NCBI GenBank assembly: GCA_029881805.1
Contig: JAOULW010000002.1
Location: 248,001-312,000 of the forward strand
Reading direction: 5' to 3'
From: Candidatus Bathyarchaeota archaeon
Lineage (GTDB): Archaea; Thermoproteota; Bathyarchaeia; Bathyarchaeales; Bathycorpusculaceae
DNA: 64,000 nt
Shown: one piece after another, positions 51,526 through 63,000 of the stretch
Position numbering within the stretch: the first letter of the stretch is position 1
Layout of the letters: each line of letters starts with the position of its first letter
The notes under the pieces: model-generated
What the model was told of the DNA's origin: nothing
Databases searched by the model: none
What the model saw: only the letters and a program-made list of their open reading frames with translations
Made by a program: the position numbers and the translations under genes

Positions 51526-51805
51526 CATTATGATCAACGAACACGAAGGAGTATGATAACGGTTCGAAACAAAGTTTCACATGGCGAATATCTCGCTTTC
51601 TTTCGGTAAACTATGAGGTTGATTCTGACAAGTTATTCCACGGGCGATTTCAGCAGAGAAAGAGCAAAAATCAATGTGTGGAAAACTTCCGAATGAATTC
51701 CGTAGCGCGCGCGTGTTATGGTTGTTTCTAAGGCTGTTCTGATGCGTCAATGAAGTTAATTTTTAAGTAACGTATCTGATAAATTGAATAATTGAGGTTA
51801 TCGAT

Positions 51806-52144
51806 TTGAGCAAGAGCGACTTCATTGTCGTGACGACACCTACAGTGGCTGGATACAAAATCAAGAAGGTTTTGGGAATGGTTACGGGTCTTACCCCCAG
51901 AACCAGAGGGGTTGGCGGTATATTCAAAGCTAGTTTGCAGTCGCTCAAGGGCGGAGAGATAACGGCTTTCACGTCTGAGATAGAGAAAGCCAGAATTGAG
52001 GCAGTAGAAAGGACGATAGAGAAAGCGAAGGAGATGGGAGCGAATGCAATCGTTGGCATGGACATGGAGACATCTGACATTGGCCAAACAAACGTAACTT
52101 TGATATCTGCAACAGGGACAGCGGTCATAATAGAGGCCGAATAA
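51806..52144 (+). CDS. YbjQ/UPF0145 family protein
   Basis: The 112-residue protein has the UPF0145 core: IVVTTPTVAGYKIKKVLGMV, GLTPRTRGVGGIFKASLQSL, then AKEMGANAIVGMDMETSDIG. Archaeal and bacterial members form pentamers and have been linked to metal binding. TTG 51806 follows GAGGTTAT and is the only start before the core. A T-run at 52190-52197 may end the transcript. Confidence 0.82.
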   Translation: MSKSDFIVVTTPTVAGYKIKKVLGMVTGLTPRTRGVGGIFKASLQSLKGGEITAFTSEIEKARIEAVERTIEKAKEMGANAIVGMDMETSDIGQTNVTLISATGTAVIIEAE

Positions 52145-52496
52145 GGAGAAGGCAGAATCCTATAATCACCACACTGACCAATTCCCTTCTTTTTTTTGGT
52201 GATAGTTTCCTATGCATGGCTTTTGAGGTTTCGCTTTGAATTCGGGTTTGTAGATATTCGAGAATTGAGGTTGATGCCTTTTCCGTGATTTCGGATATGC
52301 CTGGGTTTTTTCTCTCACTTCGTCTATGAGATATGGAGATAATGCGATTCCAAGCGTTTGTTTAGAGTTTTTCTGTTTACCTTAGCTCGATAGTTTTGGC
52401 TATTTCACTCGAGTATTTTTTCTAGTGAAAACTTTCTCCCGTCATATTTTGATTTCCCCTAAATTAGCAGTTCTTGCAAACGCAAACGCATAATCG
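52145..52496. other. Noncoding stretch between UPF0145 and MBL genes
   Basis: Apart from the T-run, I see no supported feature. One minus-strand frame reads SKQTLGIALSPYLIDEVREK but has no start and runs into the UPF0145 gene; it may be a decayed ribbon-helix-helix fragment. Confidence 0.3.
52190..52197 (+). terminator. T-run after UPF0145 gene
   Basis: A run of eight T residues (TTCTTTTTTTT) 45 bases past the stop resembles an archaeal transcription terminator. Confidence 0.3.
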
Positions 52497-53144
52497 CTAA
52501 CTAACAGGAAATTCTTCTCCTTCTCGCAATAGCTTTACTTTGATGTTTGAATCCGCTTCGACTTTCTTCCGGAATTCTTCCGGTCTTGTGCTCCAACGGT
52601 GCATTGGTATTACAGTTTCTGGATTTATTGCTATTACAGCTTGAGCGGCTTCAACATTATCCATTGTGTAGGTGTCTCCGCTGGGGAGTAAAGCAACATC
52701 TACGTGCCCAAGCTGTCGCATCTCTGGAATGAAATCTGTGTCTCCCGCGTGATAGATCGTCTTATTTTCGATGGTTATCAAATAACCGACTCCAAAATCT
52801 TTCGGGTGATAAGGGTTTCCAGGGGACCTGAAACGTTTAACGTTGTAGGCTTCTACAGCTCTAACTATTATGCCATTCACTGTTGTTTCCTCTCCAGGTC
52901 TGAGCGTCTTGACATTTCCGCCGATTTTTGAAATACAGTCTTTAGGCGCTATTACCAAAGTGTCCTCCTTCACCACTTGTTTGATTCTTACTGGATCGCA
53001 ATGGTCAGTGTGTGAATGTGTTACCAAGATTAAATCTGCTTTTTCATCAGGTTCACCATACTTCTCCAGGTCTATATAAATGACCTTTCCTCCACCTCTA
53101 ATTTGAAAACTGGCACGGGCGAGCCATTTGACAAAGACAACCAT
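52497..53144 (-). CDS. MBL-fold hydrolase (UPF0173/UlaG-like)
   Basis: The 215-residue protein has THSHTDHCDPVRI as zinc motif, HAGDTDF as second, and IPMHRWSTRPEEF near the end. The pattern belongs to the stand-alone MBL hydrolases related to UlaG/RNase Z. Substrate unknown. ATG at 53144. Confidence 0.85.
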   Translation of the reverse strand: MVVFVKWLARASFQIRGGGKVIYIDLEKYGEPDEKADLILVTHSHTDHCDPVRIKQVVKEDTLVIAPKDCISKIGGNVKTLRPGEETTVNGIIVRAVEAYNVKRFRSPGNPYHPKDFGVGYLITIENKTIYHAGDTDFIPEMRQLGHVDVALLPSGDTYTMDNVEAAQAVIAINPETVIPMHRWSTRPEEFRKKVEADSNIKVKLLREGEEFPVS

Positions 53145-53317
53145 CTTGCATCACTTTTAGTATGCTCTGCCAGCATATATTAGTCTTAGAGAGGGAAAAC
53201 TCTGGTCTCGAGTTTGTTGCGCGCTATTTATGGTTACAGGATGCGGAAGAAGCATCAGTTTTTGCTTGAGAAAAAGCGACAAGAAATTATGTTCGTTTTC
53301 TGAACATACTCAATGGG

Positions 53318-53626
53318 TTGATTGTGAAACTCGAGCCAATAGAGAAGGGTAAACTGCTACGACTTAAGGAGTCAAAAGTCACTCGGAGGAGAAGAGACCG
53401 TCGCGACATAATAGTGGCAATTTTGAAAACCGCTCGAAATGGAGTGCGTAAGACACATTTGATGAAGAAAGTCGGAATGAGCTACAGTCAGCTTAAGCTG
53501 TATTTGAAAGTTATGAAAAAAGCAGATCTTCGTGAGAAATCAGATATCTGGGAAACGACTGAGAAAGGCTTTAGAATTGTAGAGGCATGTGAGATTTGTT
53601 ACCGTCTTGCAAAGGAAATCTCGTGA
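53318..53626 (+). CDS. Small winged-helix transcription regulator
   Basis: The 102-residue protein has RDRRDIIVAILKTARNGVRK followed by THLMKKVGMSYSQLKLYLKV and a wing (EKSDIWETTEKGFRIVEAC), the HTH_45/ArnR1-like pattern common in archaea. TTG 53318 and GTG 53324 are both possible starts. Target unknown. Confidence 0.8.
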   Translation: MIVKLEPIEKGKLLRLKESKVTRRRRDRRDIIVAILKTARNGVRKTHLMKKVGMSYSQLKLYLKVMKKADLREKSDIWETTEKGFRIVEACEICYRLAKEIS

Positions 53627-53808
53627 ATAAGCAAGAATTGCACCTAAATTCGTAGAAAAAATAGAGTTTATGTTGAATCTCGTCTACGGTTTTTGGCATT
53701 CCTTCTTTCAGATTACCTGTCAAAGCAGATGGTTTCAGGTTCCGAAATATTTCTAGAAGGTTTATAACCAAAGATAAGATGGAAATATGAATAGCGAGCG
53801 CTAACAGT

Positions 53809-54777
53809 CTATACATTTATGATGAGTGCTTGGAACAGAATATAAGTTAGCAGTAGGATTGCTCCACCGGCTTTCGAGACTCCCCCCCTCATTATGAAGC
53901 GCCAGAAGATGATGGTTGTCATTAGTAGGAATGGGAGGATCTCAGTGAAGATGTTCATGTCAACTTCGAAGGGAGAGGTTAGGAGGACCAGTCCCAGAAC
54001 AAGTGTTAGGTTAGTGAGGTTAGAGCCGATGAGGTCTCCGATTGCGAGTTGCACTCTGCCTCGTCTGACCGCTGTCAAGCCGAGTGTGAGTTCCGGAAGC
54101 GAGGTGCCGATGGCGACTATTTTTGCGCCGATCAGGATGGGTGGAACCCCTAAAGCGAGAGCCATGTTTGCCGCAGAGTAAACTGTTAGGCGTGCAGCTA
54201 CTGCTACGATTGTGATGCTTAACAATAGTGTTATACCAACAACGCCTTTTTCTCCTTTGCCGACTTTGCTTTCGACTTTACTGTTGTCCGATTTGACAGG
54301 GGGCGTTCTTTTTCGCGCAATAAGAAACATGTTGATAAAAAAGGTTGCAAGGAGGATGATGCCAATAATAGGGCTTGGGATGTCAAAAATGTGGTATTGA
54401 TTTATAACAAGAAGTATAGGGATAACGGTTGCTATGAAGAGAATGTCCGATAGTTCCACGAGTAAGTCGGTACAACAGGCTTTGAGGTATCCAAGTATGC
54501 CCAGTATGCCGAGGACCGCGCCTACATTGAACACGTTAGAACCTAGGATATCGCCAATACTTATAGCAGGATTTCCTTGGAATACTGAGAATCCAGCGAC
54601 GGTAATCTCGGGGGTGGAGGTCAACACAGCAAGGATTATGAAGCCCGCCGATGCCTCACTCAATCCAGTGATTTCGATAAGTTTTTCCACTGATTTTATA
54701 GCAAAATGGCTAGCCGAAGCTAAACCAACTAATGAAGCAATCAGGATCAGCAGCTGTACTACTGGATCTTCCAACAT
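53809..54777 (-). CDS. CaCA-family sodium/calcium-type exchanger
   Basis: The 322-residue membrane protein has both alpha-repeat motifs: LTSTPEITVAGFSVFQGNPA with GDILGSNVFNVG, and AIGTSLPELTLGLTAVRRGR with GDLIGSNLTN. Ten helices are apparent, with a hydrophilic loop near residues 155-180. These signatures define the cation/Ca exchanger superfamily. The exported ion is not distinguishable. Confidence 0.9.
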   Translation of the reverse strand: MLEDPVVQLLILIASLVGLASASHFAIKSVEKLIEITGLSEASAGFIILAVLTSTPEITVAGFSVFQGNPAISIGDILGSNVFNVGAVLGILGILGYLKACCTDLLVELSDILFIATVIPILLVINQYHIFDIPSPIIGIILLATFFINMFLIARKRTPPVKSDNSKVESKVGKGEKGVVGITLLLSITIVAVAARLTVYSAANMALALGVPPILIGAKIVAIGTSLPELTLGLTAVRRGRVQLAIGDLIGSNLTNLTLVLGLVLLTSPFEVDMNIFTEILPFLLMTTIIFWRFIMRGGVSKAGGAILLLTYILFQALIINV

Positions 54778-54992
54778 AGTATTCCAACTTTCCTATGCGA
54801 GCTAGATATACTTTATGCGACCAGTAGGAACATGATTTTGTCACAGTTCCACAGAAGAAATTTCGCGTGCGTTTCGTGCCACTTATTTCGATGGCTGTTA
54901 TATTCTCAAAGAAGAATAGGGTATTAAGCCTTTATTTGCTCTGTAATTAATGAACAAACAGATGCATATAGAAGAGGGGGACGGGCATTCGA

Positions 54993-56750
54993 ATGAAGTC
55001 GTTCTCAACATCAAAGAAAACCGTCTTTGCGATAGTGGTTATGTTGTTTCTTTTGAGCACTCTAACTTCGAGAGTCAAAAATCAATCAGTCAAAGCAGAA
55101 CCTGGTACGTTGACTGTTCCATTTGACTACGAGAAAATACAGTGGGCCATAGGAAACGCCACCTCAGGAGACACAATTCTCATACTCAACGGAACTTATT
55201 ACGAGCATCTGAGTGTAGACAAGTCCCTAACTCTAATTGGAGAGAGTAAGGAAAACACCATCATTGACGGAAATGGGGAAAATCGAACGGTTATCGAGAT
55301 AATCGCCAACAACGTTGTCATCAGCGGGTTTACTGTTCAAAACACTTCACAAGCGGCTGGAACTTCATACGCTGGCATCAGAGTCTCGGGGAGCGGTTGC
55401 AACGTTACTAATAACATTGTATCCGGAACCAAAGTAGGTATCTTTGTGACCTCGCAAAAAAACCAAATAAGAGAAAACGTTGCGAGAAACAATGGGCACG
55501 GCATAGCTCTACACTCCGCCTCTGAAGTAACGATGGAAGGAAACAATGCTTCGGCAAATACTGTAGGCATTTCATTGGCACTTTCCTCTAACAACATGAT
55601 TGTAGAAAACAGCGCAGTAAATAGTTCCATTGGGGGACATGGGATAATCCTGTCGACAGGCTCTTTTAATAATACCATATTTTCGAATTATCTAGCGGGC
55701 AATTATCATGGTATGTGGCTTTCAGATTCCTATGAAAACCTAATTATGAACAACACGATAACAAAGAACGAACTTTTAGGCATTGAACTGGCCAGTTCTG
55801 CGAACAATACATTCTATCACAACAACTTCATCGACAATCCCAAACACATTGTTATCGATAATAAATCAATAAGCATTTGGGATGATGGATACCCCTCAGG
55901 CGGCAATTATTGGCACGGTTACGTCGATGTCGACGAAAAAAGTGGCCCCAATCAAGACCAGGATGGCCCCGACGGAATCTGGGATCATCCGTACGTTATA
56001 GACAATGATAACGTCGACAGATATCCTTCAATGAAAGTCCATGGCGAGATTCTTGATGAAACTTCACCAGTGACTTCTCATGATTATGATGGTTCTTGGC
56101 ATACGGAAGACTTCACCATCACCCTCATAGCCACCGATGAATTTAGCGGCGTAGCAGAAACCTACTACAGAATCAATGCAGGCCAGACAAGAGTAATCAA
56201 AGTGGACGGACAGCCCCTCATATCCACAGAGAGTAGAAACAATAGTCTAGAATATTGGAGCGTAGACAATTTTGGAAACGAAGAAAGCCATCAAATTTTG
56301 ACTGAGATCAAATTGGACAAGACAGCTCCTGATGGTTCCATAATAATTAGCAATGGTGATACCTATACGTCTTCGGTTTCGGTGATTTTAACACAGACCG
56401 CAACTGACACAACATCCGGCGTAGCCAGAATGCGGTTTTCCAACGACAACGTCACATGGACTTCATGGGAAACATACAATAGTTCCAAGAATTGGGCACT
56501 CACAACAGGTGACGGAACAAAAACAGTGTACGCTCAATATATAGACAACGCCGGCTTGATTTCACCAATATTTTATGACACAATTACATTAGACACAACG
56601 GATACACAAGGGCTTGAGCCTTCTCCTTGGACTATAGCAGCAGCCATAATGATGGGGACACTTGTTATATCTGCGCTTCTCTGGATAGGCATAGGGAAGA
56701 GTAAGAGAAGAAAAAAGCTGAGAAAGACGCGTTCGCGGGGACATCTTTAA
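54993..56750 (+). CDS. Surface beta-helix (NosD-like) protein with OmpL47-type domains
   Basis: The 585-residue protein begins with a signal peptide (KKTVFAIVVMLFLLSTLTSR). Residues 40-280 form a right-handed beta-helix of PbH1/NosD repeats, with repeated NNxIxxN patterns (ENSAVNSSIGGHGI). Residues 350-535 are Ig-like domains similar to the OmpL47-type repeat (AETYYRINAGQTRVIKVDGQ). A C-terminal helix (WTIAAAIMMGTLVISALLWI) and a basic tail anchor it. It stands before the giant PKD protein on the same strand and may be part of one surface locus. Confidence 0.82.
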   Translation: MKSFSTSKKTVFAIVVMLFLLSTLTSRVKNQSVKAEPGTLTVPFDYEKIQWAIGNATSGDTILILNGTYYEHLSVDKSLTLIGESKENTIIDGNGENRTVIEIIANNVVISGFTVQNTSQAAGTSYAGIRVSGSGCNVTNNIVSGTKVGIFVTSQKNQIRENVARNNGHGIALHSASEVTMEGNNASANTVGISLALSSNNMIVENSAVNSSIGGHGIILSTGSFNNTIFSNYLAGNYHGMWLSDSYENLIMNNTITKNELLGIELASSANNTFYHNNFIDNPKHIVIDNKSISIWDDGYPSGGNYWHGYVDVDEKSGPNQDQDGPDGIWDHPYVIDNDNVDRYPSMKVHGEILDETSPVTSHDYDGSWHTEDFTITLIATDEFSGVAETYYRINAGQTRVIKVDGQPLISTESRNNSLEYWSVDNFGNEESHQILTEIKLDKTAPDGSIIISNGDTYTSSVSVILTQTATDTTSGVARMRFSNDNVTWTSWETYNSSKNWALTTGDGTKTVYAQYIDNAGLISPIFYDTITLDTTDTQGLEPSPWTIAAAIMMGTLVISALLWIGIGKSKRRKKLRKTRSRGHL

Positions 56751-57080
56751 CAGGCAGAATATTTATCGTTGGGCGCTTGAAATCTCCTAGCTTGGCTTTT
56801 TGCGAATTACATCACCCCGACATACTATTCTGTTGTTGCTTCAATTCCGCAACTTACGTACACAAGCAACATTGCACACGGAAGGATAACATTCCGAAAC
56901 TGTAATATTCGATCTGTTGAAGCACTGCTTAAACCACATCAAACATTTACTTTTAAGGGTTGACATGACAACCCCATCAAAGACTGAAGTCGACGGTAGC
57001 ATAGAACAAAAATCCAAAACACTTTTTACAGTGTGCAAGAAGAGTTTCTTAGCGCCGAAAGGAGAGAGGGATTCATTCAA
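56751..57080. other. Gap between surface-protein genes, possible short leader peptide
   Basis: ATG 56965 opens a 39-codon frame that ends TGA at 57082-57084, overlapping the next ATG as ATGA. It could be a leader peptide for the PKD gene, but its composition is not convincing. GGAGAGAGGG at 57061-57070 is the Shine-Dalgarno of the PKD gene. Nothing else supported. Confidence 0.25.
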
Positions 57081-60000
57081 ATGAAACAAAGAGCAGGTGC
57101 TATCACACATAAATTCTCTTCGTCGCCTGCTATGACAAAGAGGAGTTTCCCATTTTCGTTACTGACACTTGTCTTCATACTGTTGTTTTTAAATTATTAT
57201 TTCGTATTTCAGGTATATTCAAGCCCCTACGTGACTGGATATTATCCTTTAACGTACAATCTTCTAGGTCAAACACAGTGGTTTTCGGGTGAGCTAAGCG
57301 ACCTGACGTCAGATAATGGAGTTCACATGACGTTTAGAAGCTACGGGTCTTCATATGCAACAGGTAATGAAGCGATGTTCGCTTACGGCGAAGACACTGC
57401 AAGTACCCCGCGTTACAGGATCTGGGATGGTGCGAACTGGGGCACTGAAGTCAGCGCCTCTGAAACGGCATCGACTATTCAGTGGCTGATCTTAGAGTCT
57501 AACCCAAATCGTAACGAAAAAATACTAGGCACGTTAGCTTCGACGGGAGCAATTCACGTTCAGGTCTGGAACGGGTCTTCTTGGAGTTCCGTGCAGCCTT
57601 TAGGTAGCGGAGTTGGAACAACCAATGACGCATATCGAAGTTTCGACATCGCTTATGAGCAGGCTTCAGGAAGAGCAATTGTAGTCTTTGTCCCATCATC
57701 CACAGCCGTGGATCCTCAATATGTGATATGGAACGGTTCTTCTTGGACGGCTCCAGCAACCATAGACATTTCGACAACAGGTGCGGTTTACTGGGTCAAA
57801 CTTGCTTCAAGACCGCTTTCGAATCAAATAGCTCTAATGACTCTAGACGCCAACGCTGACATAGCTGGGATAATTTGGAATGGAAGCACCTGGCACAATA
57901 CAAAAACGCTCACGACATCCGCGAGCACAGCGTTAAGAGAATGTTTTGCCGTGGAATACGAACAACAAAGTGGCTACGCGATGTTTCTATGGGGCGAACT
58001 AAGAACAGACCTTTACTACTGGCGATGGGATGGAAGTGCATGGATAGGAACGGCTGCAACGCTTTTGGATATACCAAGTCAAGGTGGGGTTTCCAACTGG
58101 ATTTCGTTAAAGGCAGACTCAAATTCAGATAGGCTGATGATTGGTGTTCAGGACGCTGGAGCGGATCTAAACACTCGAGAGTGGAGCGGTACTGCTTGGG
58201 ACACAGCAACTGAACATCCAGAGCACGATAGCACGGTCGAGAGTGTTCTTTCACGAAGTTTTGACATAGAATACGAGACATTCCCTGGGCATGAGGGACA
58301 TGCCATGCTTGTCTGGGGAGATGCTTACTATGCAAGCTGGAAACATTGGACACCAGCTACTGGCTCTAGTGGCTGGTCATCCAGAACCATCCTTGCAGGT
58401 TCCGACGATACTGCTGTAACTCAGTTGAGGCGCAACAGTGATGGCAGAATCTTTGCGGCCTTACTAGACGATCCAGCCAGCGGCTCTGACGATCTTGTAG
58501 AGTATAGATGGGATGGTAGCACTTGGTCAAGCAGGCTCGTAGTCGAGGATACGCCTACTAGGGCTGCTCAACCCATGATGGAACCATTCATGATCGCTCC
58601 AGATACGCATCCAACACCGATCGAATATATAACAGAAGTCGAGTTTACTGGGTCATCAAACACTTACGATTGGACTGAGCTGGTTTGGACGATTAATAGT
58701 GCTTGGACTTCGGAAAACGTAGCTGTGACGATACAACTCTACAACTACACACTCGGCGACTATCCAACCAACGGGAACGGGTACATTTCCTACACATCGA
58801 GTTCAATTCCAAACACAGACGAAACCAAAAGTCAAACCATAACTACAAGCCCAACGCACTTCCGTGATACTCTAGGCAACTGGAAAATTAAAGTCAAAGG
58901 TGTAAAAACGACCTCGACGCAATTTGACTTTAAAGCAGACTTAGTCAAACTCGAAGTCACACACTTGGACACAACACCCCCAGAATGGTCAAACGCCGAG
59001 ACAAATAGCACCATCGCAGGACAGCCAACACTTTTCCATGTGAAATGGACAGATGACTTCGAGTTGAGCGGTTTCATCTTTGGAACTAACAACACTGGAA
59101 CATGGATCAACGATACGTGGGCACCCATGGGCGGATCCACCAACTGGAGTAATGTAACCAAAATCTTGAGCAGCACCGCTCTCGTAGTGCAATGGAGAGT
59201 TTGGGCAAACGACACATCCAACAACTGGAACGACACAGGCATACTGGAATTCACGCTTCTTCATCTTCCAGTGGCATCTTTCACATACACGCCTTCTACA
59301 GCATACACTGGCGAGACAGTCACATTCGACGCTTCTGCCAGCTACGATCCAGACGGCACAATAACCAGCTATTTCTGGAATTTTGGAGATGGAACAAACA
59401 GCACCGGCACGGTCACCACTCATTCTTACGCTGACGATGGAGTGTATACAATACCACTCACAGTCACTGACAATGACGGACTGACAGATACAGAAAGCCA
59501 GACCATAATTATTCTCAACCGACTTCCCACAGCGTCTTTCACAGAATCTAACACATCGGTACCCACCGGCACAACAATCTACTTCAACGCGTCTTCCAGC
59601 TTTGATCCGGATGGTTCTATTGTTAGCTACTTCTGGGATTTTGGTGATGGAATAAACGGCACTGGAGTCACGATAGAGCATACATATACTGACAATGGAA
59701 CATACACCGTCGCTTTAACGATTACAGATGATGACGGTGCGACAGCAAACGCAACAGCAACAAAAACAATCTCCAACAGACCCCCGACAGCATCCTTCAC
59801 AGAAAGCGCCACAACAGTCTATACTGAAGAAAACATTCATTTTGATGCATCAGGAAGCATCGACCCCGACGGTTCTATTGTTAGCTATTTCTGGGACTTC
59901 GGCGACGGGACAAACGCAACAGGCCTAACAGTAGACCACTTCTATGCCGAAGACGGAACATACACAGTCACATTGACAGTCACAGACAATGACGGGGCAA

Positions 60001-63000
60001 CCGCAACTGCTGTGGCAACCAAGACGGTGCTGAACAGAGTCCCAGTGGCCTTTTTTACTGAATCGGCTACAGCCGTGTTCACTAATGAAATTATCACGTT
60101 TGATGCCTCGGGAAGCTATGACCCGGACGGCTCGATCGTTAGTTACTTCTGGGATTTTGGTGATGGTACAAATTCTACTGGCCTGACTGTCACCCATGTC
60201 TATCCAGATAACGGCAATTATTTGGTTACTTTGACTGTTACGGATGACGATAGCTCAACAGATTCAACATCTGCCACAAAGACTGTTTTGAACAGAGTTC
60301 CGGTTGCTTCATTTGCCGAATCTGCAACAACGGTACTTACCAACGAGGTCATATATTTCAACGCCTCCGCCAGCTACGATCTAGATGGCACAATCCTTAG
60401 CTATTTCTGGGATTTCGGAGATGGAATAAATGCAACGGGCATGACCGTGAGCCACGCTTATACCGACGACGGAACATACAATGTTACTCTTACCGTTACG
60501 GATAATGACGGCTCAACAAGTACGGCGAATGCTGTCAAAACGGTCTTAAACAGAGGCCCTGTGGCGTCCTTCACCGAAACAGCTACCAGCGTGCTTACGA
60601 ATGAAGCCATCTACTTCAATGCTTCTCAAAGCTATGATCCAGACGGTTCGATCGTCAGCTATTTCTGGGATTTCGGTGACGGGACAAACGCAACAGGCAT
60701 GGCTGTGAGCCACGCATATGCAGATAATGGCATTTACACAGTGATTCTAACGATCGCGGACGACGACGGCGCTGAGGCTTCTACTGACGCCGCAAAAACT
60801 ATTTCGAACAGATCACCAGTTGCCAGCTTTACTGAGACGGCAGAGACAGATTATACTGGCACAGCTATCACGTTCAACGCCTCTGCCAGCTACGACCCGG
60901 ATGGCTCCATTGTAACGTACTTCTGGGATTTCGGAGATGAAACAAATGCGACGGGTGTTGTTGTGAGCCACGCCTACGCCGACAACGGCACATTTGTTGT
61001 CACTCTAACGATTACCGACGACGACGGCGCAACCAGTACAGCCACGTCTACAAAGACTGCGTTGAATAGGTCGCCGGTCGCATCTTTCACGGAATCCTCG
61101 GAAACAGTGTATAAAGGTGAAGTTATCACATTTAACGCCTCTAGCAGTTATGATCCAGACGGCACAATAACCAGCTATTTCTGGGATTTCGGAGATGGTA
61201 CAAACGCTACCGGCTCGATAGCGAGTCATGCTTATGCAGATGACGGCGTCTATACCGTCATATTGACTGTTACAGACAATGATAATGCAACTGGAGTCCA
61301 AACGGCTACCAAAAATGTATTGAACAGAACACCTGTTGTTTCGTTTACCGAATCCGCGACCACTGTGTTTACCAGTGAGATTATCTATTTCAATGCGTCA
61401 GCGAGCTATGATCCAGATGGTGTGATTGTTAGTTATTTCTGGGATTTCGGAGATGGGACCAATACAACTGGTGCTACTACAAGTCACGCCTACACGAATG
61501 AGGGTGTTTACACGGTTGTACTAATAGTCACTGATGACGATGGCGCAACGGGAAATGCCACTGCAACCAAAACCATTCTAAATCGAGCCCCAGTTGCTTT
61601 ATTTACCGAAAGCACCACAACTGCTCTTACAGATGTAGTCATTAGCTTTAATGCTTCCGACAGCTATGACACGGATGGTACGCTGGTTAGTTATTTCTGG
61701 GATTTTGGTGATGGTACCAACGGCACTGGCGTAACAGTGGACCATGCTTATCTGGATGATGGCGTCTACACTGTGACTCTAACCGTCACAGATGACGATG
61801 GAGCGACGTCAACTGTAACCGCCACAAAAACAATTCAGAACAGACCTCCAACGGCATTGTTCACAGAATCTGCCACTACAGTGTACACGGGGGAGATCAT
61901 CTACTTTAATGCTTCATCCAGTTACGATCCAGACGGCGTCATCCTTAGTTATTTCTGGGATTTTGGCGACGGTACAAACGCAACTGGAATCTTGGCTAAT
62001 CATACATATGTTGATAATGGAACCTACACTGTCGACTTGACTGTCACAGACGATGATGGTGCAACCAGCACAGCATCTTCCACAAAAACTGTTTTGAACA
62101 CGTCTCCTGTGGCGTCTTTCACCGAGTCTTCAACAACAGCGTACAAAGGAGAGGTAATTCGCTTTAATGCATCGGTGAGTTATGATCCAGACGGTTCAGT
62201 TGTCAGTTATTTCTGGGATTTTGGTGACGGAACAAACGCTAGTGGCGTGATTGTTGACCACGCGTACACAAACGTGGGAACATACACGGTGACGCTGACT
62301 GTAACCGATAATGATGGTGCAACGGCTTCAACAACAGCCGTCAAAACTGTTTTGAGCAGACCTCCTGTAGCCAGTTTCATCGAATCTGCCACAACGGTTT
62401 ACACGGACGATGTCATTAATTTTAACGCATCGATTAGTTATGACCCTGATGGTGTGATTGTTAGTCACTTCTGGATTTTCGGCGATGGAACAAATGCCAC
62501 AGGAGTTATTGTTAGCCACGCTTATGCTGACAATGGCACTTATGTAGTGACTCTTGCGGTGACTGACAACGACGGGGTCACTGCCACTGCCACAGCAACC
62601 AAAACTGTTTTGAATAAGTCACCGGTGGCCTCGTTTTCGGAATCAGCAACCAACGTATACACCTATGAGCCGATCACATTTAATGCTACATCCAGTTATG
62701 ACCCTGATGGTTCCATTGTGAACTATACTTGGAATTTTGGCGATGGCAACGTGACAACACTCACTAGCCCAATAGTCACTCACACTTATGTGGATGATGG
62801 AACATATACCGTGACTCTAACCGTGACTGATAACGATGGCGCAACTGCGACCTCCACCGCCACTAAAAATGTTTTAAACAGAGTCCCAGTGGCTTCGTTC
62901 ACCGAGTCTGCCAGTGTTGTCCCAACTGGTGAGGCCATAATGTTCAATGCGTCAGCCAGTTATGATCCCGACGGCTCCATTGTAGGTTACTTCTGGACTT

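Noticed and set aside
52125-52385. Minus-strand frame with SKQTLGIALSPYLIDEVREK, resembling a ribbon-helix-helix protein
   Set aside because: It has no start codon, runs into the UPF0145 gene on the other strand, and the rest of the peptide is not family-like.
56965-57084. 39-codon frame overlapping the PKD gene start as ATGA
   Set aside because: No recognisable family or strong ribosome site; kept only as a note in the gap entry.
59627-62519. Long minus-strand open frames across the PKD region
   Set aside because: They recur with the repeat period and mirror the plus-strand PKD coding sequence.
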